DNA of 16,067 nt from Flavobacteriales bacterium (GTDB lineage: Bacteria > Bacteroidota > Bacteroidia > Flavobacteriales_D > Sanyastnellaceae): NCBI GenBank assembly GCA_030728235.1, contig JANRAA010000255.1, positions 1 to 16,067 on the forward strand, read 5' to 3'. Below the pieces are notes generated by a model. It was not told where the DNA came from. It did no database searches and saw nothing but the letters and a program-made list of their open reading frames with translations. Position 1 is the first letter of the stretch. Each line of letters starts with the position of its first letter. Shown in pieces: positions 7,159 to 13,823 of this stretch. The translations under genes and the position numbers were made by a program.

Positions 7159-8484
7159 ATGAGTGAACAACAAAAACGCGTATTGATCATCACCTATTAC
7201 TGGCCGCCATCAGGTGGTTCAGGCGTTCAACGCTGGCTAAAATTCGCGAAGTACTTGCCTTCAAATGGATGGCAACCTGTTATTTACACACCCGAAAACC
7301 CCGAATTCCCAAGCATTGACCCTTCGCTGGAAAAAGATGTCCCAGCCTCAGCTATCGTCATCAAACGTCCGATTCTTGAACCTTACAACATCTACAAACG
7401 GTTCGTAGGTTTGAAAAAAAACGACCGCATCAATACTGGATTTTTATCTGAGAAAGAAAAGCCAGGTAAATTAGAGATGCTTTCGCGGTGGATACGCGGA
7501 AACTTCTTTATTCCCGACGCCCGTCGTTTTTGGGTAAATCCGTCGGTGCGTTTTCTCAAAAAATACCTCCGTCAAAACCCCGTCGACCTGATCATATCCA
7601 CCGGGCCGCCACACAGCTTGCACCTCATTGCTCAAAAAATTCAAAAGAGCACGGGCACGCCGTGGATAGCCGATTTTCGTGATCCGTGGACCAATATCGA
7701 CTTCTATTCAGACCTCATGCTTACGAGCATGGCCGACAAAAAGCATCACAAACTCGAGAAGCTTGTTTTGGAAGATGCACAGCACATTTTGGTTGTCGGA
7801 AAAACCATGAAAGACGAGTTCAGCGATGTTGTTGAAGCCGAGAAGATCACCGTTTTACCGAATGGATATGACGATGAAGATCAGCACCTCGCTAAAGCAG
7901 ATGTTGATGTCAAGTTCAGCATTGCACATATCGGTTCTTTCAGTCCGGCCCGCAACCCACAAACCCTGTGGAAGGTACTTGCTGAATTAACTCAAGAAGA
8001 TTCAAACTTTGCCGCCGACCTCATCATCCGTGCCGTTGGCACGATAGACCATAGCGTGCAAAAAGCCATATCAGACAACGCCCTTGACGCATTTGTAGAG
8101 CGCATTCCATACCTGCCTCACGACCTTGTGATGGGCGAGCAACAGCGCGCTGCGGTATTGATGCTTGTGGTAAACCGATCGAAAAATGCCAAAGGAATAC
8201 TCACAGGAAAAGTTTTTGAATACCTCTTATCTGGCAGACCTATTCTGGCCATTGGACCTGTTGACGGCGATTTGGCGGCACTCATGGAAGAGGTTGGTGC
8301 CCCAGCCCTTGTAGATTACGACGATGAAGCAGGATTGAAGAAACGAGTAAAAGAACTTTACGCCGACTTTAAGCAGCAAAAAGAAGCTGAAGCCCCTGAT
8401 GTTTCAGCCTATAGCCGATCAGCACTTACAAAAAAACTAAGCCATTTGATGGATCAGATCAGCCGTTCTAGCGACGAGCGCTGA
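7159..8484 (+). CDS. Glycosyltransferase, GT-B fold (family 4-like)
   Basis: This 441-residue protein probably moves a sugar from a nucleotide donor to a lipid-linked or envelope glycan at the cytoplasmic face. The N-terminal domain has the GT-B acceptor loop PPSGGSGVQRW (residues 16-26), STGPPHSLHLIA and DFRDPWTN (from 172). The C-terminal donor domain starts near HIGSFSPARNP and has GKVFEYLLSGRPILAIG (350 onward), where family 1/4 enzymes keep a donor-binding glutamate (Glu354). No membrane segment or signal peptide is seen. It starts 12 bp after the nuclease gene, in the same operon, and its last 17 bp overlap the convergent methyltransferase gene. A flippase gene lies about 570 bp beyond, which supports a role in surface-glycan synthesis. 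Donor and acceptor are unknown. Confidence 0.88.
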   Translation: MSEQQKRVLIITYYWPPSGGSGVQRWLKFAKYLPSNGWQPVIYTPENPEFPSIDPSLEKDVPASAIVIKRPILEPYNIYKRFVGLKKNDRINTGFLSEKEKPGKLEMLSRWIRGNFFIPDARRFWVNPSVRFLKKYLRQNPVDLIISTGPPHSLHLIAQKIQKSTGTPWIADFRDPWTNIDFYSDLMLTSMADKKHHKLEKLVLEDAQHILVVGKTMKDEFSDVVEAEKITVLPNGYDDEDQHLAKADVDVKFSIAHIGSFSPARNPQTLWKVLAELTQEDSNFAADLIIRAVGTIDHSVQKAISDNALDAFVERIPYLPHDLVMGEQQRAAVLMLVVNRSKNAKGILTGKVFEYLLSGRPILAIGPVDGDLAALMEEVGAPALVDYDDEAGLKKRVKELYADFKQQKEAEAPDVSAYSRSALTKKLSHLMDQISRSSDER

Positions 8485-8986
8485 TGCCGTAGTATCGTGG
8501 TGTAAAGTACCGCAATATCGGACGAATACCATTTGGAAAAGATGGAGGAGAAGTCCATTTCTTTCGTCCTTCAATCTTCCAACCCGCCTTTTCCACCAAC
8601 CAATCGAACTGCCAATCTTCGAATTCATGGTAATGCTGATCTCGGATATCGTTCTTGTTGCGGTAGGCCGACGCAAACCAAAGGCGCATAGGAATAGTAG
8701 CAATCAAGCGAGGAGCCTTGATGGCCGCCAACAATGGCATGGGATTGACCAAATGCTCAATGATTTCGAATGCTGTTACCGCATCAAAACCATCTTTCTG
8801 AACCGCAGAAACATCAAAATCAACGTCTTCTCCACCTGTGTTGACGACTTCATATCCAGCCTTCTCCATCCACTCCGAGAAAGAGTTTCTCACCCCCAGA
8901 TCCAATATCTTAGCAGGTGGTGGCAATTCCTGTTTTAAGAATTCAAGTGTGATCTCGAATCGACGTATTTGGTGGTTATTATTCAT
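8468..8986 (-). CDS. SAM-dependent class I methyltransferase
   Basis: From the ATG at 8986 the protein has 172 residues; a TTG 27 bp upstream would add nine residues with little support, and an AGAGG about 9 nt before the ATG favours the shorter form. SAM-binding motif I is ILDLGVRNSFSEW (27-39), a departure from the usual D-x-G-x-G-x-G. Acidic residues EDVDFD (53-58) follow, then FDAVTAFEIIEHL (67-79), the typical motif of Methyltransf_11/23-like enzymes. A Rossmann-like core is clear, but the substrate is not. Placement between a glycosyltransferase and a flippase suggests methylation of a sugar or lipid precursor, which is inference. It is convergent with the glycosyltransferase (17-bp overlap) and divergent from the flippase gene. 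Confidence 0.82.
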   Translation of the reverse strand: MNNNHQIRRFEITLEFLKQELPPPAKILDLGVRNSFSEWMEKAGYEVVNTGGEDVDFDVSAVQKDGFDAVTAFEIIEHLVNPMPLLAAIKAPRLIATIPMRLWFASAYRNKNDIRDQHYHEFEDWQFDWLVEKAGWKIEGRKKWTSPPSFPNGIRPILRYFTPRYYGISARR

Positions 8987-9051
8987 ATTGAAAGTCCTCT
9001 GCTGTTTATACAATTCTTAACTTCCGCCAGAATTCCAGAAATCTACTAGAC

Positions 9052-10530
9052 TTGGGCGTCGTTATAAATCAAGCCTCAAAGAACGCTATTTCCATTTTAA
9101 TTGGCACCATTCTCGGGGCCGTTAATACCATTCTCATCTTGCCAAAGGCCTTTGAGGGATTCGAAGAGGGATGGGGACTGTTGAAGGTCATGACAGCCTA
9201 TGCATTGATATTTTCACAGTTTTTTCACGGAGGCATTCCAAACACAGTGATTCGCTACTTCCCCCAACTCACCATTCAAACGCGTCCCGCCTTTCTCCGT
9301 TGGGCATTCACCATTCCGGTTCTGGGGAGTATTATTTTTCTGCTTCTTTTCTTGCTCTTGGGCAACGACACCTTGCGACTTGTCCAAGAAGGAGACGCCG
9401 CTTTGCTGCAGCCCCACCGATGGGAGCTCATCATTTTGACCATTTCTCTTATTGTTTTTTACGCATTGAACGGTTATCTCAGCGCAGTTTTGAAGACAAC
9501 CGTGTATCAATTTTTGAACGAAACCTTTTTAAAGGCTTGGTTCATGCTCGTGGCCCTGCTCTTTTGGTTCGACATGTGTTCGTTTGAAACCCTGTTGTTT
9601 GTATACGTTGGCGGTTACGTGCTGGCGAGTGTCATCTTGCTGATCCATTCGCTTCAAACCGGGCTTTCGTTTTCGCGCGGAGAATTTCCACTTCAGAAAA
9701 AAGAGCTTTACAACTACAGCTTCTACTCCATACTCGATCGTGGAGCAGCAATATTGGTGAACAACCTCGACATCATCATGGTCGGAATGCTCATCGGGTT
9801 AAACGAAGTAGCTTATTACACCCTCGCTTTCTACATCGGGTCTGTTTCATTGCTGCCTCAAAAGTCGCTATTGTCTATTGCCAACCCAATCACTTCGAAA
9901 GCCATTGCTGAAAAAAACCATGCTGCCTTGCTCGACATCTATCGCCAAAGTTCGCAGGTTCAGTTGCTCTTCGGCGGTTACATTTTCGTGAGCATATGGG
10001 TGTGCATCAACGAAATCTTGCACTTGCTACCAAATCAGTATCAAGAAGGAATGTGGGTTGTCTTTTTCATCGGAATGGCCAAAATGTTCTACATGGCCAC
10101 AGGAGTATCAGGCGGAATACTAGTTTACAGCCAGCATTACCGGTTGAATTTCAGACTCAATCTCATTTTGATTTTCCTGACCATCGGCACCAATTACCTG
10201 TTCATCTCGCCAACCGTTTTCGACATGGGAATACCAGGTGCAGCGCTGGCTACAGCACTTTCATTTATGCTGTACAACTCGATGAAAGTGTATTATGTCA
10301 GGAAATACTTTAAGATCACACCGTTTACCAGCACCTACTACATTACCATACTTTGGTTGGTAACCATGAGTGCATTGTTCTACTGGCAGCCGTTTCCCAA
10401 CTCTCCGTTCATAGCCATAATCCTAAAAGGGATGTTGACTACCATTATGACCTTTGGAGTGGCGTATTATTTCAAATTGGCCCCAGAAGCATTTGGCATG
10501 CTGGCGCGGATGAAAACGCGGAATAAGTAG
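9052..10530 (+). CDS. Wzx-like polysaccharide flippase (MOP superfamily)
   Basis: This 492-residue integral membrane protein has about 12-14 hydrophobic segments spread over its full length. The opening MGVVINQASKNAISILIGTI is typical of the Bacteroidota polysaccharide biosynthesis/flippase family, whose members often begin MG-(I/V)-(I/V)-x-x-Q-S. Such proteins move lipid-linked oligosaccharides across the inner membrane. The pair NNLDIIMVGMLIGLNEVAYY in the middle matches the start of the second half-repeat of MOP-family proteins. The start must be TTG at 9052: the frame is open back to 8992 but has no ATG, and the family N-terminus begins exactly here. The neighbouring glycosyltransferase and methyltransferase suggest a small surface-glycan group. 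Its stop lies 2 bp from the convergent DUF2147 stop. Which glycan is exported cannot be told. Confidence 0.9.
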   Translation: MGVVINQASKNAISILIGTILGAVNTILILPKAFEGFEEGWGLLKVMTAYALIFSQFFHGGIPNTVIRYFPQLTIQTRPAFLRWAFTIPVLGSIIFLLLFLLLGNDTLRLVQEGDAALLQPHRWELIILTISLIVFYALNGYLSAVLKTTVYQFLNETFLKAWFMLVALLFWFDMCSFETLLFVYVGGYVLASVILLIHSLQTGLSFSRGEFPLQKKELYNYSFYSILDRGAAILVNNLDIIMVGMLIGLNEVAYYTLAFYIGSVSLLPQKSLLSIANPITSKAIAEKNHAALLDIYRQSSQVQLLFGGYIFVSIWVCINEILHLLPNQYQEGMWVVFFIGMAKMFYMATGVSGGILVYSQHYRLNFRLNLILIFLTIGTNYLFISPTVFDMGIPGAALATALSFMLYNSMKVYYVRKYFKITPFTSTYYITILWLVTMSALFYWQPFPNSPFIAIILKGMLTTIMTFGVAYYFKLAPEAFGMLARMKTRNK

Positions 10531-10532
10531 GC

Positions 10533-10961
10533 TTACTTCACACGTACCCAATGTTGGGTGCGGTAGATGAAATAGAGGTATCCACGGACATTCAATTTAT
10601 CCGGATTTTTCTCATCGACCCACAATTTACAATCGTATACACTGCCTTTTGCTGGATCCAAGATGGTACCATCTTCGAATTCCTTTCCATCTTGCACCAG
10701 GTCGCGAATAATCTCCATTCCCAAGATTTTTTGGTTCTTGCGATCATCATCACACTCTTTGCAAACGGGGTCTTGATCTTCACTTGGTTCACGAAACAAT
10801 TTTACCACCTTTCCGAAATAGGCATCCCCTTTTTTATAGATCTCTACGATCGATTTCGGCTTCCCTGTTTCATCATCAATTGTCTTCCATTGACCTACGA
10901 TACCTTGTGCACTAACGACCACGCTAGCAAGGCAAATAAAGAAAGTAATAGCTGTTTTCAT
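10533..10961 (-). CDS. DUF2147-family exported protein
   Basis: The 142-residue product has a signal peptide (MKTAITFFICLASVVVSAQ), so it is periplasmic or surface-exposed. The mature part has the DUF2147 features: GIVGQWKTIDDETGKPKS at its start, a CKEC pair (Cys67, Cys70) in the middle, GTILDPAKGSVYDCKLW (with Cys111) and a closing LNVRGYLYF and QHWVRV. Members are small lipocalin-like beta-barrel proteins of unknown function. The start codon overlaps the stop of the yihY-like gene (ATGA on the minus strand), so it is the last gene of the nadC operon. No biochemical role is known to me. Confidence 0.9.
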   Translation of the reverse strand: MKTAITFFICLASVVVSAQGIVGQWKTIDDETGKPKSIVEIYKKGDAYFGKVVKLFREPSEDQDPVCKECDDDRKNQKILGMEIIRDLVQDGKEFEDGTILDPAKGSVYDCKLWVDEKNPDKLNVRGYLYFIYRTQHWVRVK

Positions 10962-11902
10962 TCGTTCAATTCTTTCATGAGTTTCGCATCCAACTTCGCT
11001 TTAGAGATGCTGGTATTCAATTCAAAGCCTATCAACAAAATTACGCTGTTCAAGTTCACCCATATCATCAACAACAAGATGGTTCCAAGTGAGCCATAAA
11101 GCTTATTGTACGTCGCGAAGTTATTTACAAACCAAGCGAATAAGAGTGAAGTAATAATATACAGCACGGTAGTAACGATGGCACCTGCCGAAAAAGTCTT
11201 CCATTTCGTATTTTTAAAATCACCCATGTTGTACAAAATCGTTATCGATCCATACATCAAGAACACGGTAATCAACCATTTCGCAATGCTCAACAAAAAC
11301 ACCAAGTCTTCAGAAAGGATATTCAGCTCAATCAACTTGTCGAAAACCATTCCTGAGAAGATGATTAAAGCCACAGAGATGATCATGAACAGACTCAGAA
11401 CAATCATCAACACCACCGACACCAAGCGCAGCACCATTGGGTTTCCTTTGTCGCCCAAATTGTACGACGCATTGAATCCTTGCATGATTGCGTTCACGCT
11501 ATTGGATGCATAAAACAGACTCAGTACAAAACCGATTGAGAAAACTGTGCTGTGGCTTTTGGTCAGCAAGTCGGCAATGGTTTCTTCGACCAATGAGAAT
11601 GTATCACCAGGAAAAAAACCCCGAATTGAGTCGAATAGGTTTGATTGAAAATCGCTGATTGGAATCATCGGCAGCAGCGAAAGAAGCATGATCAAAAAAG
11701 GGAAAATGGCCATCAAAATCTGAAAAGAAATCGCCGCAGCTCGCGTGCTAACCGCCCCCTTCTGCATGCCCTCTATGAAGAAGCGCGCTACAGCAAATAG
11801 GCTTAGACCTTCAAACCCCCAAGGCTTGATATTCTTCGCAAATGCGATTGGCAATTTCACCAAGCGCGATTCGAGCAATCGGTTCAACCACTTCTTCAAC
11901 AT
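10958..11902 (-). CDS. YihY/virulence factor BrkB family membrane protein
   Basis: This 314-residue inner-membrane protein has about six hydrophobic segments. Family landmarks are RAAAISFQILMAIFPFLIML near residues 54-73, LFYASNSVNAIMQGFNASY, and the end block YGSLGTILLLMIWVNLNSVILLIGFELN, which is the most conserved part of the YihY/BrkB family. These proteins were once named RNase BN in error; their real function is unsettled, with transport often suggested. The ATG is 1 bp after the nadC stop and its stop overlaps the DUF2147 start, so all three are one transcription unit. I leave the gene symbol empty because the family holds many paralogs. Confidence 0.92.
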   Translation of the reverse strand: MLKKWLNRLLESRLVKLPIAFAKNIKPWGFEGLSLFAVARFFIEGMQKGAVSTRAAAISFQILMAIFPFLIMLLSLLPMIPISDFQSNLFDSIRGFFPGDTFSLVEETIADLLTKSHSTVFSIGFVLSLFYASNSVNAIMQGFNASYNLGDKGNPMVLRLVSVVLMIVLSLFMIISVALIIFSGMVFDKLIELNILSEDLVFLLSIAKWLITVFLMYGSITILYNMGDFKNTKWKTFSAGAIVTTVLYIITSLLFAWFVNNFATYNKLYGSLGTILLLMIWVNLNSVILLIGFELNTSISKAKLDAKLMKELNE

Positions 11903-11903
11903 T

Positions 11904-12749
11904 TTACAGCGCCTTTAAGCTAAGGTCCAAACTTTTAACGCTGTGTGTCAATGCTCCCATCGAAACAAAATCCACACCTGTTTCGGCGTAATCAACAATC
12001 GTATCTTCCGTAATTCCGCCAGACGCTTCGGTTTCAATTTTTCCGCCCACGATGTCAACTCCCTTTTTCACTTGTTCAGGACTAAAATTATCGAACATCA
12101 CGCGTGTTACCCCCTCTTCAGCAAGCACCTGATTAAGTTCCTCGAAGTTTCGCACTTCAATTTCCACCGGCAGAAAAATACCGCGTTGTTGTTGGTAAGC
12201 CCGCACTTGTTTCATTGCGGAATGAATTCCACCTGCGTAGTCAACATGATTGTCTTTGAGCATAATCATATCAAACAGCCCGAAACGATGGTTATGTCCG
12301 CCACCAATGCGCACAGCCCACTTCTCAAAAAACCGCAAACCAGGAGTTGTTTTACGGGTATCGAGGACACGTGTATTGGTATGTGAAATTCTAGAAACAA
12401 TGCGATTTGTCCGCGTTGCAATGCCACTCATTCGCTGCATCATATTCAGCACCAAGCGTTCAGCTTTCAAAATTGAGTGCGTTTTACCTCGCACGATGAA
12501 TGCAACATCACCATATTTCACTTGCTCGCCATCGGCGAGGATGAATTCCAAGGTCAACTCTGGGTCTACTAAATTGAAGATTTGTTTAGCTACATCCATT
12601 CCGGCTAGCACGCCACTTTCTTTAACGAGAAGGCGGGCTGCTCCTGTGGTATCGGCAGGAATACTTGAAAGCGAAGAATGGTCGCCATCGCCGATATCTT
12701 CATTCAGTGCATTTAGAATGAACTGTTCCGAATCAAGTTCTTGTATCAT
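11904..12749 (-). CDS. nadC: Nicotinate-nucleotide diphosphorylase (quinolinate phosphoribosyltransferase)
   Basis: NadC turns quinolinate and PRPP into nicotinate mononucleotide, CO2 and pyrophosphate in de novo NAD synthesis. The 281-residue length is standard. Motifs in order are EDIGDGDHSS (17-26), ERLVLNMMQRMSGIAT (97-112), DTRKTTPGLR (130-139, substrate-binding Arg and Lys), GGGHNHR (149-155), MLKDNH (163-168), EIEV, MFDNF, EASGGI and VSMGALTHS, the phosphate-binding barrel end. The set is complete, so the enzyme should be active. The ATG lies 4 nt after a TACCTTTG promoter box, itself directly behind a terminator for the upstream DUF4783 gene. No nadA or nadB is in the window. It leads an operon with the yihY-like and DUF2147 genes. 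Confidence 0.97.
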   Translation of the reverse strand: MIQELDSEQFILNALNEDIGDGDHSSLSSIPADTTGAARLLVKESGVLAGMDVAKQIFNLVDPELTLEFILADGEQVKYGDVAFIVRGKTHSILKAERLVLNMMQRMSGIATRTNRIVSRISHTNTRVLDTRKTTPGLRFFEKWAVRIGGGHNHRFGLFDMIMLKDNHVDYAGGIHSAMKQVRAYQQQRGIFLPVEIEVRNFEELNQVLAEEGVTRVMFDNFSPEQVKKGVDIVGGKIETEASGGITEDTIVDYAETGVDFVSMGALTHSVKSLDLSLKAL

Positions 12750-12753
12750 GGGA

Positions 12754-12761
12754 CAAAGGTA
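12754..12761 (-). promoter_or_regulatory. Predicted -7 promoter box of nadC (TACCTTTG)
   Basis: TACCTTTG on the minus strand fits TAnnTTTG at every fixed base and ends 4 nt before the nadC ATG, predicting a leaderless mRNA. It lies directly downstream of the T-run of the DUF4783 terminator, so nadC appears to be transcribed separately. Confidence 0.65.
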
Positions 12762-12765
12762 AAAT

Positions 12766-12792
12766 GAAAAACCCGGCCAAATGACCGGGTTT
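12766..12792 (-). terminator. Intrinsic terminator of the DUF4783 gene
   Basis: Arms AAACCCGG (12769-12776) and CCGGGTTT (12785-12792) pair perfectly over 8 bp around an 8-nt loop. Read on the minus strand the hairpin begins 3 bp after the DUF4783 stop codon and ends in a run of five T, the form of a Rho-independent terminator. Confidence 0.8.
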
Positions 12793-12795
12793 CGC

Positions 12796-13188
12796 TTATT
12801 CTCCGTTATAGTCTTCTATTCTCAACTGTTTAATCTTCATTCCGTCTTGGCCTTTCTTCATGAAAAAGGTAACGCGGTATTTCCCTGTTTTGGTAACAAG
12901 GTCACCGATGCGGTAGTGATCATCGAGTTTAGAGGTGCCTTTGTGTTTGATATCAAAAGAAATCGGTGGGTTTTTGGCAAAGAACAATTCCAATTTGCGA
13001 ACCACTTGATCTTTTGGATACATATCTTCATCATCGAGTATGGTGAGATCAACACTAGGAACCAGATACGAGCCAATCAAGGCTGCATTTCCTTTACTGA
13101 GTGCGCCTGCAACTTTGGCCGAAATATCTTCTTGACCAATCATTACCGTTGCCAAAAGCGCAAATCCCAATGTGAGTAGAGTTTTCAT
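12796..13188 (-). CDS. DUF4783-family exported protein
   Basis: The 130-residue product starts with a signal peptide (MKTLLTLGFALLATVMIGQ), leaving a mature domain of about 110 residues. The pattern AGALSKGNAALIGSYLVPSV, then KDQVVRKLELFFAKNP, then a strand series ending KQLRIEDY suits an NTF2-like cone fold, which fits DUF4783. The function of this Bacteroidota family is not known; location should be periplasmic. It is followed by its own terminator and then nadC, so proximity to nadC does not mean co-transcription. A TAATTTTT box lies 3 nt before its ATG. The gene faces away from rlmH across a 158-bp region that holds both promoters. Confidence 0.85.
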   Translation of the reverse strand: MKTLLTLGFALLATVMIGQEDISAKVAGALSKGNAALIGSYLVPSVDLTILDDEDMYPKDQVVRKLELFFAKNPPISFDIKHKGTSKLDDHYRIGDLVTKTGKYRVTFFMKKGQDGMKIKQLRIEDYNGE

Positions 13189-13191
13189 TTG

Positions 13192-13199
13192 AAAAATTA
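13192..13199 (-). promoter_or_regulatory. Possible -7 promoter box of the DUF4783 gene (TAATTTTT)
   Basis: TAATTTTT matches TAnnTTTG at all but the last base and lies 3 nt before the ATG. This is weaker than the murB, TPR and nadC boxes but has the same geometry. The local sequence is AT-rich, so chance is a real alternative. Confidence 0.35.
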
Positions 13200-13268
13200 T
13201 TTACCCGTTTCTTGCAATTACCCTGCCAAAGAAAGGCGAAGTATTAGTGAAATATACGACATTGTAGG

Positions 13269-13300
13269 TTTCTATAATTGGCATAGCACACCTACTTTTG
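13269..13300 (+). promoter_or_regulatory. Predicted rlmH promoter (TTTC ... TACTTTTG)
   Basis: TACTTTTG at 13293-13300 is a full match to TAnnTTTG. A TTTC at 13269-13272, one base off the -33 TTTG element, stands 20 bp upstream, within the usual spacing. Transcription should begin near 13305, leaving a leader of about 40 nt before the rlmH ATG. Confidence 0.6.
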
Positions 13301-13346
13301 CACACATCGAATATCCGCATTTTTTGCTATTTTCAAACCAGACTTC

Positions 13347-13823
13347 ATGAAAACGACACTTGTAGCCGTAGGAAAAACGAATGACGCGTGGATCAAGCAA
13401 GGCATATCGGTGTACATGGATCGATTGAAGCATTATCTAAAGTTCGAATATCACGAGCTGGAAGATGTGAAAATCAAGTCTGGAAAGCCTGATTTCGCGC
13501 GTGTCTCAGCCAGTGAAGGCGAGAAGATTTTGAAATTCATCGAACCCGGTGATCACGTTGTTTTGTTCGATGAGAATGGCAAAGAATTTTCATCGGAAGG
13601 TTTTGCTGACTGGTTTGTAAAGCGCCAAAATGCATCTCCCCGACAGCTAATATTTTTGATTGGCGGCGCTTATGGCTTCTCACCGGAAGTCCGCTCAAGA
13701 GCCAATGAGGTCATTTCATTATCTCAAATGACGTTCTCACATCAAATGGTACGCGTGTTTGCAATAGAACAAATTTACCGAGCACAAAGCATAATTAAAG
13801 GCGAGCCCTACCACCATCGCTGA
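13347..13823 (+). CDS. rlmH: 23S rRNA (pseudouridine-1915 N3)-methyltransferase RlmH
   Basis: RlmH is a SPOUT-class enzyme that methylates N3 of pseudouridine 1915 in helix 69 of 23S rRNA, using SAM, on assembled 70S ribosomes. The 158 residues match the family length of ~155-160. The trefoil-knot SAM site shows HVVLFDENGKE (70-80), LIGGAYGFSPEV (104-115) and LSQMTFSHQMVRVFAIEQIY (125-144), with the conserved end GEPYHH. All known key segments are present. It has its own promoter. The TGA stop overlaps the ATG of the following membrane-protein gene (TGATG), so the two are coupled, an odd pairing of rRNA maturation with an envelope protein. Confidence 0.97.
   Translation: MKTTLVAVGKTNDAWIKQGISVYMDRLKHYLKFEYHELEDVKIKSGKPDFARVSASEGEKILKFIEPGDHVVLFDENGKEFSSEGFADWFVKRQNASPRQLIFLIGGAYGFSPEVRSRANEVISLSQMTFSHQMVRVFAIEQIYRAQSIIKGEPYHHR

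Noticed and set aside
7141..7161. The AddB-like gene and the glycosyltransferase are in the same frame, separated by one TGA, which could suggest a fusion by read-through
   Set aside because: Each protein has a complete family architecture with its own start, only four sense codons lie between, and no recoding signal is seen; being in the same frame has a one-in-three chance.
8987..9013. A longer methyltransferase start at TTG 9013
   Set aside because: The nine extra residues show no conserved feature, while the ATG at 8986 has a plausible AGAGG ribosome-binding sequence.
9038..9045. TAGATTTC on the minus strand as a methyltransferase promoter
   Set aside because: It differs from TAnnTTTG at the last base, has no convincing -33 partner and gives a ~48 nt leader; too weak to list as a feature.
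10551..11099. A 182-codon open frame on the plus strand
   Set aside because: It lies opposite DUF2147 and the yihY-like gene, both of which have clear family motifs; its translation shows no recognisable domain and it is best explained as an antisense shadow.
12250..12762. A 170-codon open frame on the plus strand
   Set aside because: It is antisense to nadC, whose complete motif set proves the minus strand is coding; the translation is Ser/Arg-rich and featureless.
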